64,000 bases of DNA from Odontocerum albicorne (Eukaryota; Arthropoda; Insecta; Trichoptera; Odontoceridae), in NCBI GenBank assembly GCA_949825065.1, contig OX463859.1, positions 6,424,217 to 6,488,216 of the forward strand, given 5' to 3'. The notes beneath the pieces were generated by a model. That model was not told the DNA's origin, did no database searches, and saw only the letters and a list, made by a program, of their open reading frames with translations. Shown piece after piece: positions 10,395 through 20,729 of the stretch; the stretch's first letter is position 1; each line of letters begins with the position of its first letter. Both the position numbers and the translations under genes were made by a program.

Positions 10395-10683
10395 GGCTTA
10401 CAGGTCCAACATCGTCGTCGTTGACGCTGATGGACCTGTATCGCCTGTGGACTATAACACGCTGCATCGTAGTCGAGGATTCCCAGGCCATTCTAACATC
10501 ATTTCGGTTGGAAAGAGAAGCTGTGCCGTGGAGTTTTTCTTTCCTTTATCTCCTCTTTTGAGTGAGTAAGCCGTTGTTCATCAGCAAACTCACCGGCCAC
10601 ACCATTGTACTGAATCTGATGGTACACCAGAAGGGAGACGATCAGAGTTCACCGTCATGTTTTTTTCCTTTTTTTGAAAGAAT
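10395..10683 (-). mobile_element. SINE-3 body, separated from its head by a LINE insertion
   Basis: Matches the full copy at 24690-25040: minus-strand blocks around GTGTGGCCGGTGAGTTTGC and GAATCCTCGACTACG. The head part continues at 11053-11180, beyond a LINE fragment. Confidence 0.65.
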
Positions 10684-10691
10684 AGATATGA

Positions 10692-11052
10692 GATGTGGAC
10701 CTATAGACCAATCCTTAGGATTTCCTGGAGAGACCACATTACAAATGACAAGGTTCTCGGCAGGATCGAATAAACTAGGCACCTGTAAAACACCATATCG
10801 GAAAGACGTGCAGAATGGATGGGTCATATGCTGCGACATGAAAATCTCCTGCACAATATACTTGATGGAATGATTGAGGGATCGATTGGCAGAGGACGTC
10901 CTCGCCGAGAGAATCTGGAGCAAATATGTCACGATATGGACAGCATCTCATATACAGAGCTCAAGAGGATCACTGAGGATCGAGCGAAGTGGAAAAGGAG
11001 ATGCAGGGCTTTGCTGCTAACCAATCCCCAGGATTGAAACTGAGGAAAAAGC
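10692..11052 (+). pseudogene. LINE C-terminal fragment inserted in SINE-3
   Basis: The frame at 10819-11037 encodes MGHMLRHENLLHNIL, then GRGRPRRENLEQI and LKRITEDRAKWKRR, the C-terminal tail typical of an RTE-like insect LINE. The preceding sequence (10690-10815) carries further family sequence with frameshifts. Flanking AGATATGA at 10684-10691 and 11053-11060 is a probable target-site duplication. Only about 115 codons remain, ending in a stop at 11036. Confidence 0.8.
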
Positions 11053-11180
11053 AGATATGACTGAACTCATAGGTATCATTATACTCCCGAATGCTAGGAG
11101 AAAAAAATGCCTGTGTCATTTTTTAGCATACCGCACGAAATCCAGTGCGTTATCACGAAGCCATGTAACATACCTTATAT
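11053..11180 (-). mobile_element. SINE-3 head segment
   Basis: Minus-strand sequence with GTATAATGATACCTATGAG and GACACAGGCATTTTT matches the head-proximal part of SINE-3 at 24930-25040 and 25270-25450. Confidence 0.6.
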
Positions 11181-11554
11181 ATGTACACACCACGTATAAC
11201 ATGACTAGTAGAGAAAAAAGTTTTGAATATTAGATTGTAAATTCTACCAGATAATATTTTATCCCACTAACTACCTTTGTTCTTTGAAATAATGAGGAAA
11301 AAGTGTCGATATCACCGCAGTCGCTAAGCCAAATGAAAAGGCCCAATAGCTCGGAATTCAGTCTGACATCATTTATTATAGCTCATCAGGACTGAACACC
11401 TCTGTCAGGGAGAATTAGATCGTGACTCGTCGATTTTTCCTCCCCTGCTCGGAAATGGAAAACGGATTACAGGTTCGGTCAGTGACTGCGAATGGTGGAC
11501 CTTGAATCTGAATCGAGGATTGATGGCTGATTTGGGAAAATGAAACAGATTTGT
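11181..11554. other. Unassigned single-copy-looking sequence
   Basis: No frame, repeat or inverted terminus recognised; it precedes the satellite array. Confidence 0.5.
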
Positions 11555-12640
11555 TTCATCTTTCGGTATAAATCATTATTCGGTTTGATGTAATGTTTCG
11601 ACTTGATTTATACGCATTGTTTCGGATAGCTTTTTATTCGACTATAGGGTTTCTAGAATAACGCAATGTTCAAACTTGGTTTATATGCATTGTTTCATGT
11701 ACCTTTTTGTTCCACTATAGAGTTTCTAGAGTAACGTAATGTTCTAACTTGGTTTATATGCATTGTTTCAGATACCTTTTTATACGACTATAGAGTTTCT
11801 AGAGTAATGTAATGTTCCGACTTGGTTTGTATGCATTGTTTCAGATACCTTTTTAGTCGACTATAGAGTTTCTAGAGTAACGTAATGTTCCAACTTGATT
11901 TATACGCATTGTTTCAGAGACCTTTTTCATTCGACTACAGAGTTTCTAGAGTAACGTAATGTTTCGACTTGATTTATATGCATTGTTTCGGATACCTTTT
12001 TTATTCGTCTATAGAGTTTCTAGAGTAACGTTATGTTCCAACTTGATTTATATGCATTGTTTCAGAGACCTTTTTCATTCGACTACAGAGTTTCTAGAGT
12101 AACGTAATGTTTCGACTTGATTTATATGCATTGTTTCGGATACCTTTTTTATTCGACTATAGAGTTTCTAGAGTAACGTTATGTTCCAACTTGATTTATA
12201 TGCATTGTTTCAGAGACCTTTTTCATTCGACTACAGAGTTTCTAGAGTAACGTAATGTTTCGACTTGATGCATTGTTTCAGATACCTTTTTATTCGACTA
12301 TAGAGTTTCTAGAGTAACGTTATGTTTCGACTTGATTTATATGCATTGTTTCGGATACCTTTTTATTCGACTATAGAGTTTCTAGAGTAGCGTAATGTTC
12401 CAACTTGATTTATATGCATTGTTTCAGAGACCTTTTTCATTCGACTACAGAGTTTCTAGAGTAACGTAATGTTTCGACTTGATGCATTGTTTCAGATACC
12501 TTTTTATTCGACTATAGAGTTTCTAGTGTTATGTAATGTTCCGACTTGGTTTATATGCATTGTTTCAGATACCTTTTTATTCGACCATATAATTTCTAGA
12601 GTATCGTAATGTTTCGATTTGATTTATATGTTTTTGTAAA
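11555..12640. repeat. Satellite array, 73-bp unit, ~14 copies
   Basis: The unit includes GAGTTTCTAGAGTAACG, CTTGATTTATATGCATTG and GATACCTTTTTATTCGAC. Starts of GCATTGTTTC at 11614, 11687 and 11760 give a 73-bp period. From about 11890 two subtypes alternate (TTCAGAGACC with CTACAG, TTCGGATACC with CTATAG), giving a dimeric ~147-bp higher-order repeat. Two units share a short deletion (CTTGATGCATTG). Confidence 0.95.
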
Positions 12641-12804
12641 GGGTCTTTCAAATTGAGCGGTTTTTTAATTCTATTTTTAAAATTCTTGAATAAAACACAC
12701 AATTTGCTTTGATTTAAAAAAACTTTTTTTTGGTCATTGAAGTATAATGTATGACATTTAAAAACATAAAAATAATATCTGCCAAATGTCCACCTCTTGC
12801 AGCT
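12640..12804. mobile_element. End fragment of a Tc1/mariner-superfamily element
   Basis: Starts GGGTCTTTCAAATTGAGCG, identical to the left terminus of the element at 27714-28250, and follows it to the coding 3' end. It is cut off by a LINE-A tail (CAGATTGCATTTGCAATA) at about 12805-12843. Confidence 0.75.
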
Positions 12805-12844
12805 CCACCAGATTGCATTTGCAATAAAATTGTTAAATAAATAA

Positions 12845-12985
12845 AGATGCTGAAGAGGCCTTAAATGAAAACCTGACTGGAACCCTTTTAAAAAAATATA
12901 TGAGCTCCAACGGGAATCTAGCCCGCAACCTCCGAGTTGAGACGAGACAAGCGTCTTACTAACTAGGCCACGGAGGTCATCTCAG
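12845..12985 (-). mobile_element. SINE-1, 5' half
   Basis: Minus-strand head with GGCCTAGTTAGTAAGACG and a B box (GGGCTAGATTCCCGT), followed by the T-run and CCAGTCAGG. The 3' tail is missing. Confidence 0.8.
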
Positions 12986-13128
12986 GTATGTTGTTTCAAT
13001 GCCACGGCTGTAAGTCAGCTGTCTCAAAACATGCAACGAGCCTAGTAAGACTGACAGAAATCATCGTTTAACATAGAAACATGTGAACATTTAAAAAGCA
13101 TAAAATAATGATTATCATTATTCATAAT

Positions 13129-13268
13129 ATTTTCTAGTTTCACGTGGCTCGACTTTGGAACATCTTTTCTAGTTTCACGTGGCTCGACTTTGGAACAACT
13201 TTTCTAGTTTCACGTGGCTCGAGTTTGGAACAACTTTTCTAGTTTCACGTGGCTCGACTTTGGAACGA
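13129..13268. repeat. Minisatellite, 35-bp unit, 4 copies
   Basis: TTTTCTAGTTTCACGTGGC plus TCGACTTTGGAACAAC repeats with only two or three substitutions. Confidence 0.92.
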
Positions 13269-13979
13269 TTTATCTGGTTCAATGAGATGAGTTTGATTCT
13301 TATATTTGTATGAAAAAACTAAAGAAGCATTAATTATCTCAAAATATTAATACAAAGTACATTTTTCTTTATAATTTGAATACATACTATATATGATATA
13401 AACGAAATTTTATTTTTAATACTCGAATAAAATCTATTTTTGAATATTGACGGTCCCTTTTTACGTTTTGAAAGCATTGTCAAATTATTTGACGGCTCTT
13501 TGATTACGCCTGTCACTTTGAAAAGGATGTTAAAAATATTGACTCCTTTATAATTCAATTTTATATTTCTGTGTAATAACGCTGTAAAATCCAAGCACAA
13601 ATATAATGCCAATAAAAATATAACATATCGTATCGCAAAAATTACAATACAGGGGCTCATATTTTGTTTTTTATTAATACAATTCTATGATTGACTCTCG
13701 TATCAACAGGATCCATAAAATTACATGATTAGAAACGTGACGTTGTGCTGGTTAACTTTTTGATATTTCTAAAAACTGAATCTATTAAAAAAAATTGCCT
13801 AATGCAGTGACCGCGAAAATGTAATAAAACATACTTTGCACGTGAAGTGAAAATGAAACAAAACATATATGCAGAAGCTACTGCGTAACATGAGTATTCC
13901 AATTTTGAATCGCACGCTATCGAGGCAAAACAAGTTGGAAGGATGACCAAGAAAATATGTATGGCTGAATGAAAAAGAA
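13269..13979. other. No gene recognised
   Basis: AT-rich; two open frames on the minus strand (13334-13660 and 13799-14098) lack family motifs. The second is antisense to LINE-V sequence. Confidence 0.5.
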
Positions 13980-14556
13980 CATGTCCGAAAGTTGCATGGA
14001 AATAAAGTCAACGAGGCACTAAAATACGTATATGTACTTGAATCGGAAAGTATCAAAATCTGCCAAGATGATAGTCCACAACAGTATTTTAGTTCCAACG
14101 TTAATGTATGAGAGTGAATAGGGGACGTGGAACACTACTGAAAAGAGCCGAATAAATACTGTAGAAATGTGTGCACTTCGAAGACTACGTGGGGTGACAA
14201 TGTATGGCAGAATACGGAATACAGTTATTAAGGAGTGGGAACTTAAGACTGATGTGTTAGCAAGATGAAGAAGATAACTTTGAAATGGTTTTGGCATGTA
14301 GAATGAATGAATGAAAAAATACTATCAAAACAAATATGTAATGAAAATGTGAGATGAAGGTGTGGTAGAGACCGACCAAGTGTACAATACTTTGAAAGAA
14401 AGAAATTTAAAAAGTCAGAGGAATCGTAAAAGTTGTATGAGATGGTGTATGGATGTAGAAGAGGCGAAAAATATGTATCGCAATAGGAAAGTCTGGCACT
14501 CTTTCATTTTTACCTACCCCCATAAAGTGACGGTATGATGGTATGTACGAGTATAT
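13980..14556 (+). pseudogene. LINE-V reverse-transcriptase C-terminal region, degenerate
   Basis: Plus-strand translation in shifting frames gives MYESE followed by TWNT-like residues, then CALRRLRGVTMYGRIRN, a KTDVL block, a Lys/Arg-rich tail and finally SFLPTP. Together these are the C-terminal half of an insect LINE seen also at 24490, 41440, 44690, 55595 and 56395. Stops and frameshifts are frequent, and none of these copies could be translated intact. Confidence 0.75.
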
Positions 14557-14825
14557 GTAGGATACCTATGGTTTTAGCCATATCTATTCTTAAAAAAAAT
14601 GCCGGTGTTCTCCGATCGGCTCACTTGAGATGTGTCATCGGATTAAGTACACCGGTGTGGCTGGTAAATTTGCTGGTGTGCAACAGCTCACGGAATGGCA
14701 TAGGGATTCTCGACTACCCAGCAACGACGACGGGTATGTACCATATGTACATATCGTCGTCGTTGCCGGGCCTCGTAGTGGATAATCCCCTCGCTACTCC
14801 AACGTCAATCTTGAACCGTTCTTCC
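14557..14825 (+). mobile_element. SINE-3 body with internal inverted repeat
   Basis: Starts GATACCTATGGTTTTAGCC, as in the SINE-3 copy at 25400-25580, then AATTTGCTGGTGTGCAACAG. At 14722-14768 GCAACGACGACG is followed by its inverse CGTCGTCGTTGC, after which SINE-3 sequence resumes in the opposite direction (CGGGCCTCGTAGTGG). This suggests a head-to-head arrangement of two copies. Confidence 0.6.
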
Positions 14826-15112
14826 ACTTCGATTATGTTATTCTCTGTGAGAAAACAGCCCAATCCTAGATGCGCACTCCCTCCCGCAGATGTCACAGAC
14901 ATGTGGGCCCTGCTGAGCCGCTTGTCCATGCTGACGCATGTTCGCAGCGCGCTGACAGTTTCTCACACGTCTAGTCTCTGAGACGCCATCAAGCCGAATG
15001 CATACGGCTCTCCACCACTCACGGTCCTGAGCCACCCGCTCCCAGTCCTCAGGCACCCCGCACAAAGTAAGTGACTCTCGCCGACTGTCCTTATAGCGCT
15101 TCTCTGCATGTA
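14826..15112 (-). pseudogene. LINE C-terminus with zinc-finger-like motif
   Basis: The minus-strand frame encodes DWERVAQDREWWRAVCIRL, followed by RRVRNCQRAA and finally CDICGRECASRIGLFSH. The Cys-x2-Cys plus SRIGL-x-SH block is the known C-terminal motif of CR1/L2-type insect LINEs, preceded by the QDR-x-WR block. It stops at 14838 and is cut at the upstream side by the mariner at 15117. Confidence 0.8.
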
Positions 15113-15116
15113 CATA

Positions 15117-16045
15117 CCACCTTGATCAAAAAGTTTTAGGACCGGCCACCGTGTGGCGCTGTCTGTCACCCGATTGGAATTCTTTTTTTTTTTGTTAGGT
15201 TACCACATCTATCATTGACACTTCTCTTCAAATTTCAGCGTCATAGCTTGTCATTTGTAAAAGTTACGCTGTACTGAGTACATCTACCTTTGTGCGTGTT
15301 TTCGATTGTTTACAAGTTTGAAAATGGCATCAACTGTGCATCAAAGAGCATGCATTAAATTTTGCGTGAAAAACAAATTTAACGGTTTGCAGACCTTGGA
15401 AATGTTAAAGAAGTGTTTTTTGGTGGCACGAACGCTTCAGAAGTGATCGTGAGGCGGTCTAGGATGACGAACGCAGTGGCAGTCGAAAACCGATGAAAAC
15501 ATCGATAAAATCAAAGAAATGTTGGTTGAAAACCGCAAATTGACCATCAGAGAGCTGGCAGAGGACTTGAACATCGCTTATGAATCCGCTCAGAGACATT
15601 TTGGTTAGTGATTTGGGCCTCAGACGTGTCGCTGCAAAACTGGTGCCGAAAGACCTCAATTTCATGCAAAAAAAGGACCGCGTTGAAATCGCGAAAGACA
15701 TGATTTCCATAAGTTTTTGACCAAAAACAACACGACTACTATCCAGCAGCCTTTGAATTCACCTGATCTGGCTCCCTGCAACTTTTTCCTGTTCAACCGA
15801 CTTAAAAAAGAGCTTCGCGGAACGCGTTACAGCACCCGAGAGGATATCATAAAAAAATCGAAGACGGCTCTGATGGACATACCGAAAATTGAGTACCAGC
15901 GGTGTTTCGAGGATTGGATCAAGCGCTGGCGTAAGTGCGTTGCAGTCGATAGGGAGTACTTTGAAGGGGACCATATCGATTTTGATGAATAAACATGTAT
16001 TTTCGATTTTATGAATAAAGTCCTAAAACTTTTCGATCAAGGTAG
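15117..16045 (+). mobile_element. mariner element, internally deleted, third Asp changed
   Basis: The ends CACCTTGATCAAAAAGTTTT and the inverse at 16021-16045 are flanked by TA (15115-15116 and 16046-16047). A transposase start near 15324 (MASTVHQRACIKF) reads into a helix-turn-helix segment (RKLTIRELAEDLNIAYESA) with frameshifts. A deletion at about 15715 removes the first and second catalytic Asp. The frame at 15717-15992 keeps SPDLAPCNFFLF, where the third catalytic Asp is Asn, and ends EYFEGDHIDFDE. Inactive, but the termini are intact. Confidence 0.88.
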
Positions 16046-16049
16046 TATA

Positions 16050-16110
16050 TACGTGGTATTTTATTCAAAATTTTGATATCATAAGCTCACTGTCATTGTA
16101 ATGTAATCAA
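16050..16110. repeat. Short repeat shared with 25580, 25940 and 26860
   Basis: CGTGGTATTTTATTCAAAAT and AAGCTCACTGTCATTG match the SINE-3-associated spacer at those sites. Confidence 0.55.
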
Positions 16111-16214
16111 CTAATTTATGGCCGAGAACACCAAAATTTAGGTGAGTAGCGTAAAGAAAATAACTGCCAAGATTAAAAAAAAATTCAACATTGAATAAAT
16201 AAATCTCATATAAT

Positions 16215-16487
16215 TTATAAGTCGAAGATTTTTCTATACAATATTCGAGAAATCACTTCAAATCTTACTCGATGTCTTCTTGAAATTCTCATCTGTCGAG
16301 CTGTTCCTTTTTCTTTCACAACAGCCCCTATCTGGTGTTGACGTTGATGGCAGGAGAAATGGTAATCGGATATTACTGAATCGACTTTTATTTTTTTCAT
16401 TTCATCACATAATTGTGGAAGCGCCGTGATATAAAAGATACGAGCCTCTGAAGCAAACATCACTTGAAATTTCAGCTTTCCTTTCAT
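16215..16487 (-). CDS. Unassigned 90-codon open frame
   Basis: A minus-strand frame from ATG at 16487 to the stop has mixed codon use without low-complexity bias (segments MKGKLKFQVMFASEAR and SDYHFSCHQRQHQIG). It overlaps no recognised transposon. There are no clear splice sites, and no family is recognised. It could be a chance frame or an old exon. Confidence 0.25.
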   Translation of the reverse strand: MKGKLKFQVMFASEARIFYITALPQLCDEMKKIKVDSVISDYHFSCHQRQHQIGAVVKEKGTARQMRISRRHRVRFEVISRILYRKIFDL

Positions 16488-16734
16488 TGCGAGTCATATT
16501 AATGTAAATATGTTTTATTTTGAATATAAAAATAGTTATAAATTATGTATCCGTAACACGCCAATCTTTCCATTATATTATACTTGAGGAAATTCCATTT
16601 ATTTTCCTACAGCCTTTTTGTTCACTTCAGCCAAGTTTATAATTTTTCTTTTATTTTGACAATCGAGTTTACAAACAAAAATTACGTGACCTACTTAACT
16701 GGTATGACTTTTCAGTGGGTCATTTACATAAATA

Positions 16735-17010
16735 ATAACAAAAGGACAATTTGTATAGCGACATTTAGATAAATAAAAACTCTCCTCAAGGGCGCTCCAA
16801 CTCAGCATTCGAATTATTATACTGATTAAAAATATTACAAAATAAATGTTTATAAGTTGAGTAAAATAATAGTAAAATAGTTGCTGCGGCTATAGTTAGG
16901 TACTTCTCCACGTCTGCATATGTTCAGAAAAATATATTTTGGTAAGAAAACCGCAGAAAATTTACCAAGGGAAGACGAACTACAAAGAAAGCTTTTTTGT
17001 ATTATTTATG
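16735..17010 (+). repeat. SINE-2 copy
   Basis: AAAAGGACAATTTGTATAGC, then GTTGCTGCGGCTATAG and GGTAAGAAAACCGCAG match 9250-9540. Confidence 0.65.
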
Positions 17011-17017
17011 GTGCTTA

Positions 17018-17203
17018 CACTGTAACGTTTAAAGACATTGTTTGTTAAATAAAATACTGTTTGTTCCACTTAATACAATTGTATAACCCTACCGTTTTCA
17101 AGGTTTTCACCTCTCCTTTTTCATTTCCTGATGATGAGGGGGAAACCTTGAAACCGGTAGGGCTATACAATGATATTAAGGAACAGTGTTTCGCAAAACC
17201 TTT
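17018..17203. mobile_element. Fold-back MITE, CACTG-end family, short copy
   Basis: Begins CACTGTAACGTTTAAAGAC; arms with CCCTACCGTTTTCAAGG and its inverse CTTGAAACCGGTAGGG are separated by ~20 bp. Confidence 0.75.
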
Positions 17204-17244
17204 ATAGATTAGACACGAGCCAATAAACGAAGTTATATAATTTT

Positions 17245-17335
17245 GTTTACTTACTTTTGTTTGGTTTGTTGGAAGAGATTGACACCTGGCAATAACACCA
17301 CCAGATTGTTTTACAATGAAGTATAAAATAAATAA
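17245..17335 (+). repeat. LINE-A 3' tail
   Basis: GTTGGAAGAGATTGACACC, then TGGCAATAACACCACC and AAAATAAATA correspond to the last ~85 bp of LINE-A. Confidence 0.75.
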
Positions 17336-17404
17336 ACACGTCAGAATAAATATGCTAAAAGAAGCAATTTGTTTGAATGTTCAAGCATACATATATATAT
17401 ATAT

Positions 17405-17895
17405 ATACCATCACGATATTTTCCTGTTGGGGTAGGCAGAGAGGACAGATAGCCATTCTTTCCTTTCTAGACACACATCTTCTACCCTACTCTTCTACAT
17501 TCATACATCTTATACGATTCCTCTAATTTTCTTCGTTTTCTCCTTTCAGAATATCATTTCCTAGGCCTTCCTCTAACACGCCTTCTAATAATCTGTTTTG
17601 TTGGTTTTTCTTCATTTATTCGTTCCACATGCCCAAACTATCTCATTATGATCTTCTTCATCTTACTTAACACACCAGTCTTAAGTTCACATACATCCCT
17701 AATCCCTTCATTTTGTATTATGTCATACATTGTCACTGCATTTATTCTTCTCAATGCACGCATTTCTACATAATTTATTTGGCTCCTATCAGTCTTTTTA
17801 CACGTCTACGTTTCGCTCCCATACATAAAAATTAGCACCAAAATACAATACTATTGTGGACTATCATCTTAACAGATTTTGATACTGTCCGGTGC
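17405..17895 (-). pseudogene. LINE-V C-terminal region, antisense copy
   Basis: The inverse strand carries the whole C-terminal block in order: TATCAAAATCTG..., TATGGGAGCGAAACG, ATGCGTGCATTGAGAAG, the tail and a CCTACCCCAACAGG-like end at 17430. It is one of the longest LINE-V copies here, but stops interrupt it. Confidence 0.75.
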
Positions 17896-18283
17896 GTGCA
17901 TATATATTTTAGTATTCCATTGACTTTGTTTCCTTTCGCTAAACGCCAATTTAATATTCGTAAAATGCTTTAATGTAATTTTAAGTTCACTTATATAATA
18001 TAATAGAATATAAAACCGTGATGGAATCTCAGATATTGAATCACCGAGTCGCGTGGCTGGGCACAATATCAATTTAATCTGACCCGGCGCACAGTGGGGA
18101 GGACAATAAAACATAGATCACTAATTGGGTTAAATCATAACAATATCCCTTATTGCTTTATAGCGGACACTTTGCAGTGTAGTTTTCATAATCTTAATGG
18201 ACGGAGTTCAATAAACGGAATCTCAAAGAGTTTTTTTTATTGCTAAGTGATTAATCCATGGCATAATTATTTGAGACCGTTTG

Positions 18284-18914
18284 AGGCGCATTCTCTCGGT
18301 TCAAGTTTAGTTGACCGATTAAAGTTGATCAACAAAAGTTGAATGAAATCTGTAGTGAAGGCGCGTTCTCACGGTTTAAGTTTAGTTGACCGATTAAAGT
18401 TGATCAACAAAAGTTGAATGAAATCTGTAGTGAAGGCGCGTTCTCACGGTTCAAGTTTAATTGACCGATTATAGTTGATCAACAAAAGTTGAATACAGGC
18501 CCGTTCTCACGCAATTTTAGTTGACCGATTAAAGTTGATCAACAAAAGTTGAATACGACTTGAATCAGTTTTTGTTCACACGTTTCAATAGAAACTGATT
18601 CAATTTAATTCAGTTAAAAATGGCGTCGAAAGTATTTTCTTTTGCATCTTTATTTTTATATTTATCGAGTTGAAAGCGAACTGACAATCAACTTGAATTC
18701 ACATGTTCACACGTTTCAATACAGGTTTCAACTTGAAAGCAAATGGCGGGTGACTCATAACTTGAACGATAAAGTTTGACTGGGTCAATCTTTTCTTGAT
18801 CAACTAAAAAAATGATCAACTCTATTTAAACAAAGGTTCTCACTTCAGATTTCGTTCAACTTTTGTTGATCAACTTTAATCGGTCAACTAAACTTGAACC
18901 GTGAGAACAGGCCT
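18284..18914. mobile_element. MITE with repeated subterminal units
   Basis: The left part holds three to four direct ~75-bp units of TTCTCACGGTTCAAGTTTAG plus GACCGATTAAAGTTGATC. The right end (18840-18914) holds the inverse of one unit, ending GAACCGTGAGAACAGGCC. Outer tips AGGCGC and GGCCT face each other. The central region has GAAACTGATTCAA-type sequence and no frame. Confidence 0.8.
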
Positions 18915-18932
18915 TTACAAAAATATTCGGTA

Positions 18933-19187
18933 TTTCTTTCGAATGACGTATAACATTTACCATGTGAATGGTTGAATTAAAATAGTCACTAAGTACCAAA
19001 AAAAACAACAAAAAAAACTAAGTATGCAGTTTCATTATATATGACATATTGAACGAAACTGCATACTTAGTTTTTTTTTTTTTGGTACTTAGTGCCTATT
19101 TTAATTCAACCATTCATGTTGTTTTCTTTTTTGTGCTCATTTTTAAATTGGAAAAAAAAAACGGACACATCTTATGTTAACACCCAA
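18933..19187. mobile_element. mariner end fragment carrying a palindromic insert
   Basis: TTTCTTTCGAATGACGTATA at the left and TTATGTTAACACCCAA before TA at the right are the terminus of the fold-back mariner family (see 51365-52126). Between them an extra palindrome (18966-19115) is inserted. Confidence 0.8.
18966..19115. repeat. Near-perfect palindrome, ~65-bp arms
   Basis: GAATGGTTGAATTAAAATAG...AACTAAGTATGCAGTTTC is inverted after a ~20-bp AT-rich loop. A-runs and T-runs face each other with slight length differences. Confidence 0.9.
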
Positions 19188-19499
19188 TATTTTGAAAAAA
19201 AAAATCAAAATTTTACATAATAACTGACTTACGTATGTATCGTATTTTTTTTAATTATCAATATTCGATCAAACATTGACGCACATCCTGTTTTTCGTGT
19301 GCAAATATTTTGTACGTTTGGGATAATAATTATAATTAACCTTCCATGTTCCCGTCTGCTAATTGCTATATTTTTCTTAACCTTGAATATTCACATTATT
19401 TTGGACATCGTCATCCTATCACGTCATATAACCTATTGGAGTAGGCGGAGATAACACATGTCCACATCATTTTACATTGACACTTACTTTTTTTTATTT

Positions 19500-19625
19500 T
19501 TTATTGACGAACTCCGTGATCTATTTGGTAAGACGCCTGTATCCCAAACCATGGGGTTGGATGTTCAATTTTCGTTGGAACCAAGGTTTTAAAAAAATAA
19601 TTCAATCCATTTGATTTTCACTTAA
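19500..19625 (+). mobile_element. SINE-1, 5' part (split element)
   Basis: Head with CTCCGTGATCTATTTGG and TAAGACGCC, then the T/A run and TTTTCACTTAA. The remainder continues at 20730 after a TTAA-flanked insertion. Confidence 0.8.
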
Positions 19626-20725
19626 GGTGGTATTCTATTGTAGAGGCGTGAATTTCGGCCATTTTTTAAGACTTGATAAAAAATAACTAAAAACATTTTT
19701 TGTATGCGTTTTTTACAGTTGTTTATTGATGACTTGAGAATGTACAAAAATAATTAAAATTCAAAAAGTTATCAGCTGTTATATCTTGTCGTAAAAAAAA
19801 GAGGGTGAGCTGGTCGATATGATTGAAACCCTTTCGTAAATCTGAAACAAAAAGTCATACACAGTTTCGTGTATGATTTTTCATATAAAAAATCGTAAAA
19901 TGGCGGCTGTCTGAAAAAAAATCAATTTTTTACACTTTTTTTTAAATATGTGGCGGTCGTCGCGGAATATTGTCGCATACATACGGCCAATGACCGATGA
20001 AACGACCTTCGGATTCCTCGATAAATTATAGTAAACAGTCCGAAGGTCACATGCCGGCCATTGACGCCGGCCGAGCGACCGCACCACACGCCAGAGAGAG
20101 AGAGAGAACGCACCACGGCTATCTCACCAGTTCCGTATTTAGATGAATACCTATATACGACAATAACCGTTTCTGCATTCACAGAAGCGAGACGTAAGCA
20201 TATCGCGAGCGCACTCTCGCGCACATTTCAAAAAGAAATAAATACCTACGTTACTATAAAAATAAACACTCTTTCTTTCCGCATTGCGATCTAACGTGTT
20301 TTATTATTTATCAACAAATCACCATCATCATCTCTTCCAAAAATATTTTTAACTTCTGCTAAAAATATTTTAATTTCTTAAAAAATAGTAAAAATAATGT
20401 TTTTGAATTTTTCAAGGTAGGAACGATATAAAAATATTTATTAATGTTTCATACTAAATTTAAAGGCAACCAATGGAATAAAACTTGAGATTTTATGTCG
20501 ACCAGGTCAAACAAAGTAGTTTCGCGAAAAACGCGTTTAAAGTTTTGAGATTATTGTCCGAGTCATTCCGATGCGGCGTAATTCCTGTCTCATTTATAGC
20601 CATGTTATAACTTCGTAAATATTAAGAATTTAAAAATTTTCTTTTGAGGACATATTTTTAAAGGTCTAAACTTTAAAAATTTGCAAAAAATTTTTTTTTT
20701 CAAATTTCTAGTTAATAATACCCCC
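19626..20725. mobile_element. TTAA-flanked 1.1-kb element inside SINE-1
   Basis: TTAA at 19622-19625 and 20726-20729 bounds an element whose tips are GGTGGTATTCTATT and the inverse of AATAATACCCCC. TTAA duplication is the piggyBac signature. The interior has a GA microsatellite (20093-20108) and open frames (20061-20294 and others) without transposase motifs, so it is non-autonomous. Removing it restores a continuous SINE. Confidence 0.8.
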
Positions 20726-20729
20726 TTAA

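Noticed and set aside
20061..20294. Transposase inside the TTAA element
   Set aside because: No piggyBac catalytic motif is visible; the frame covers a GA microsatellite.
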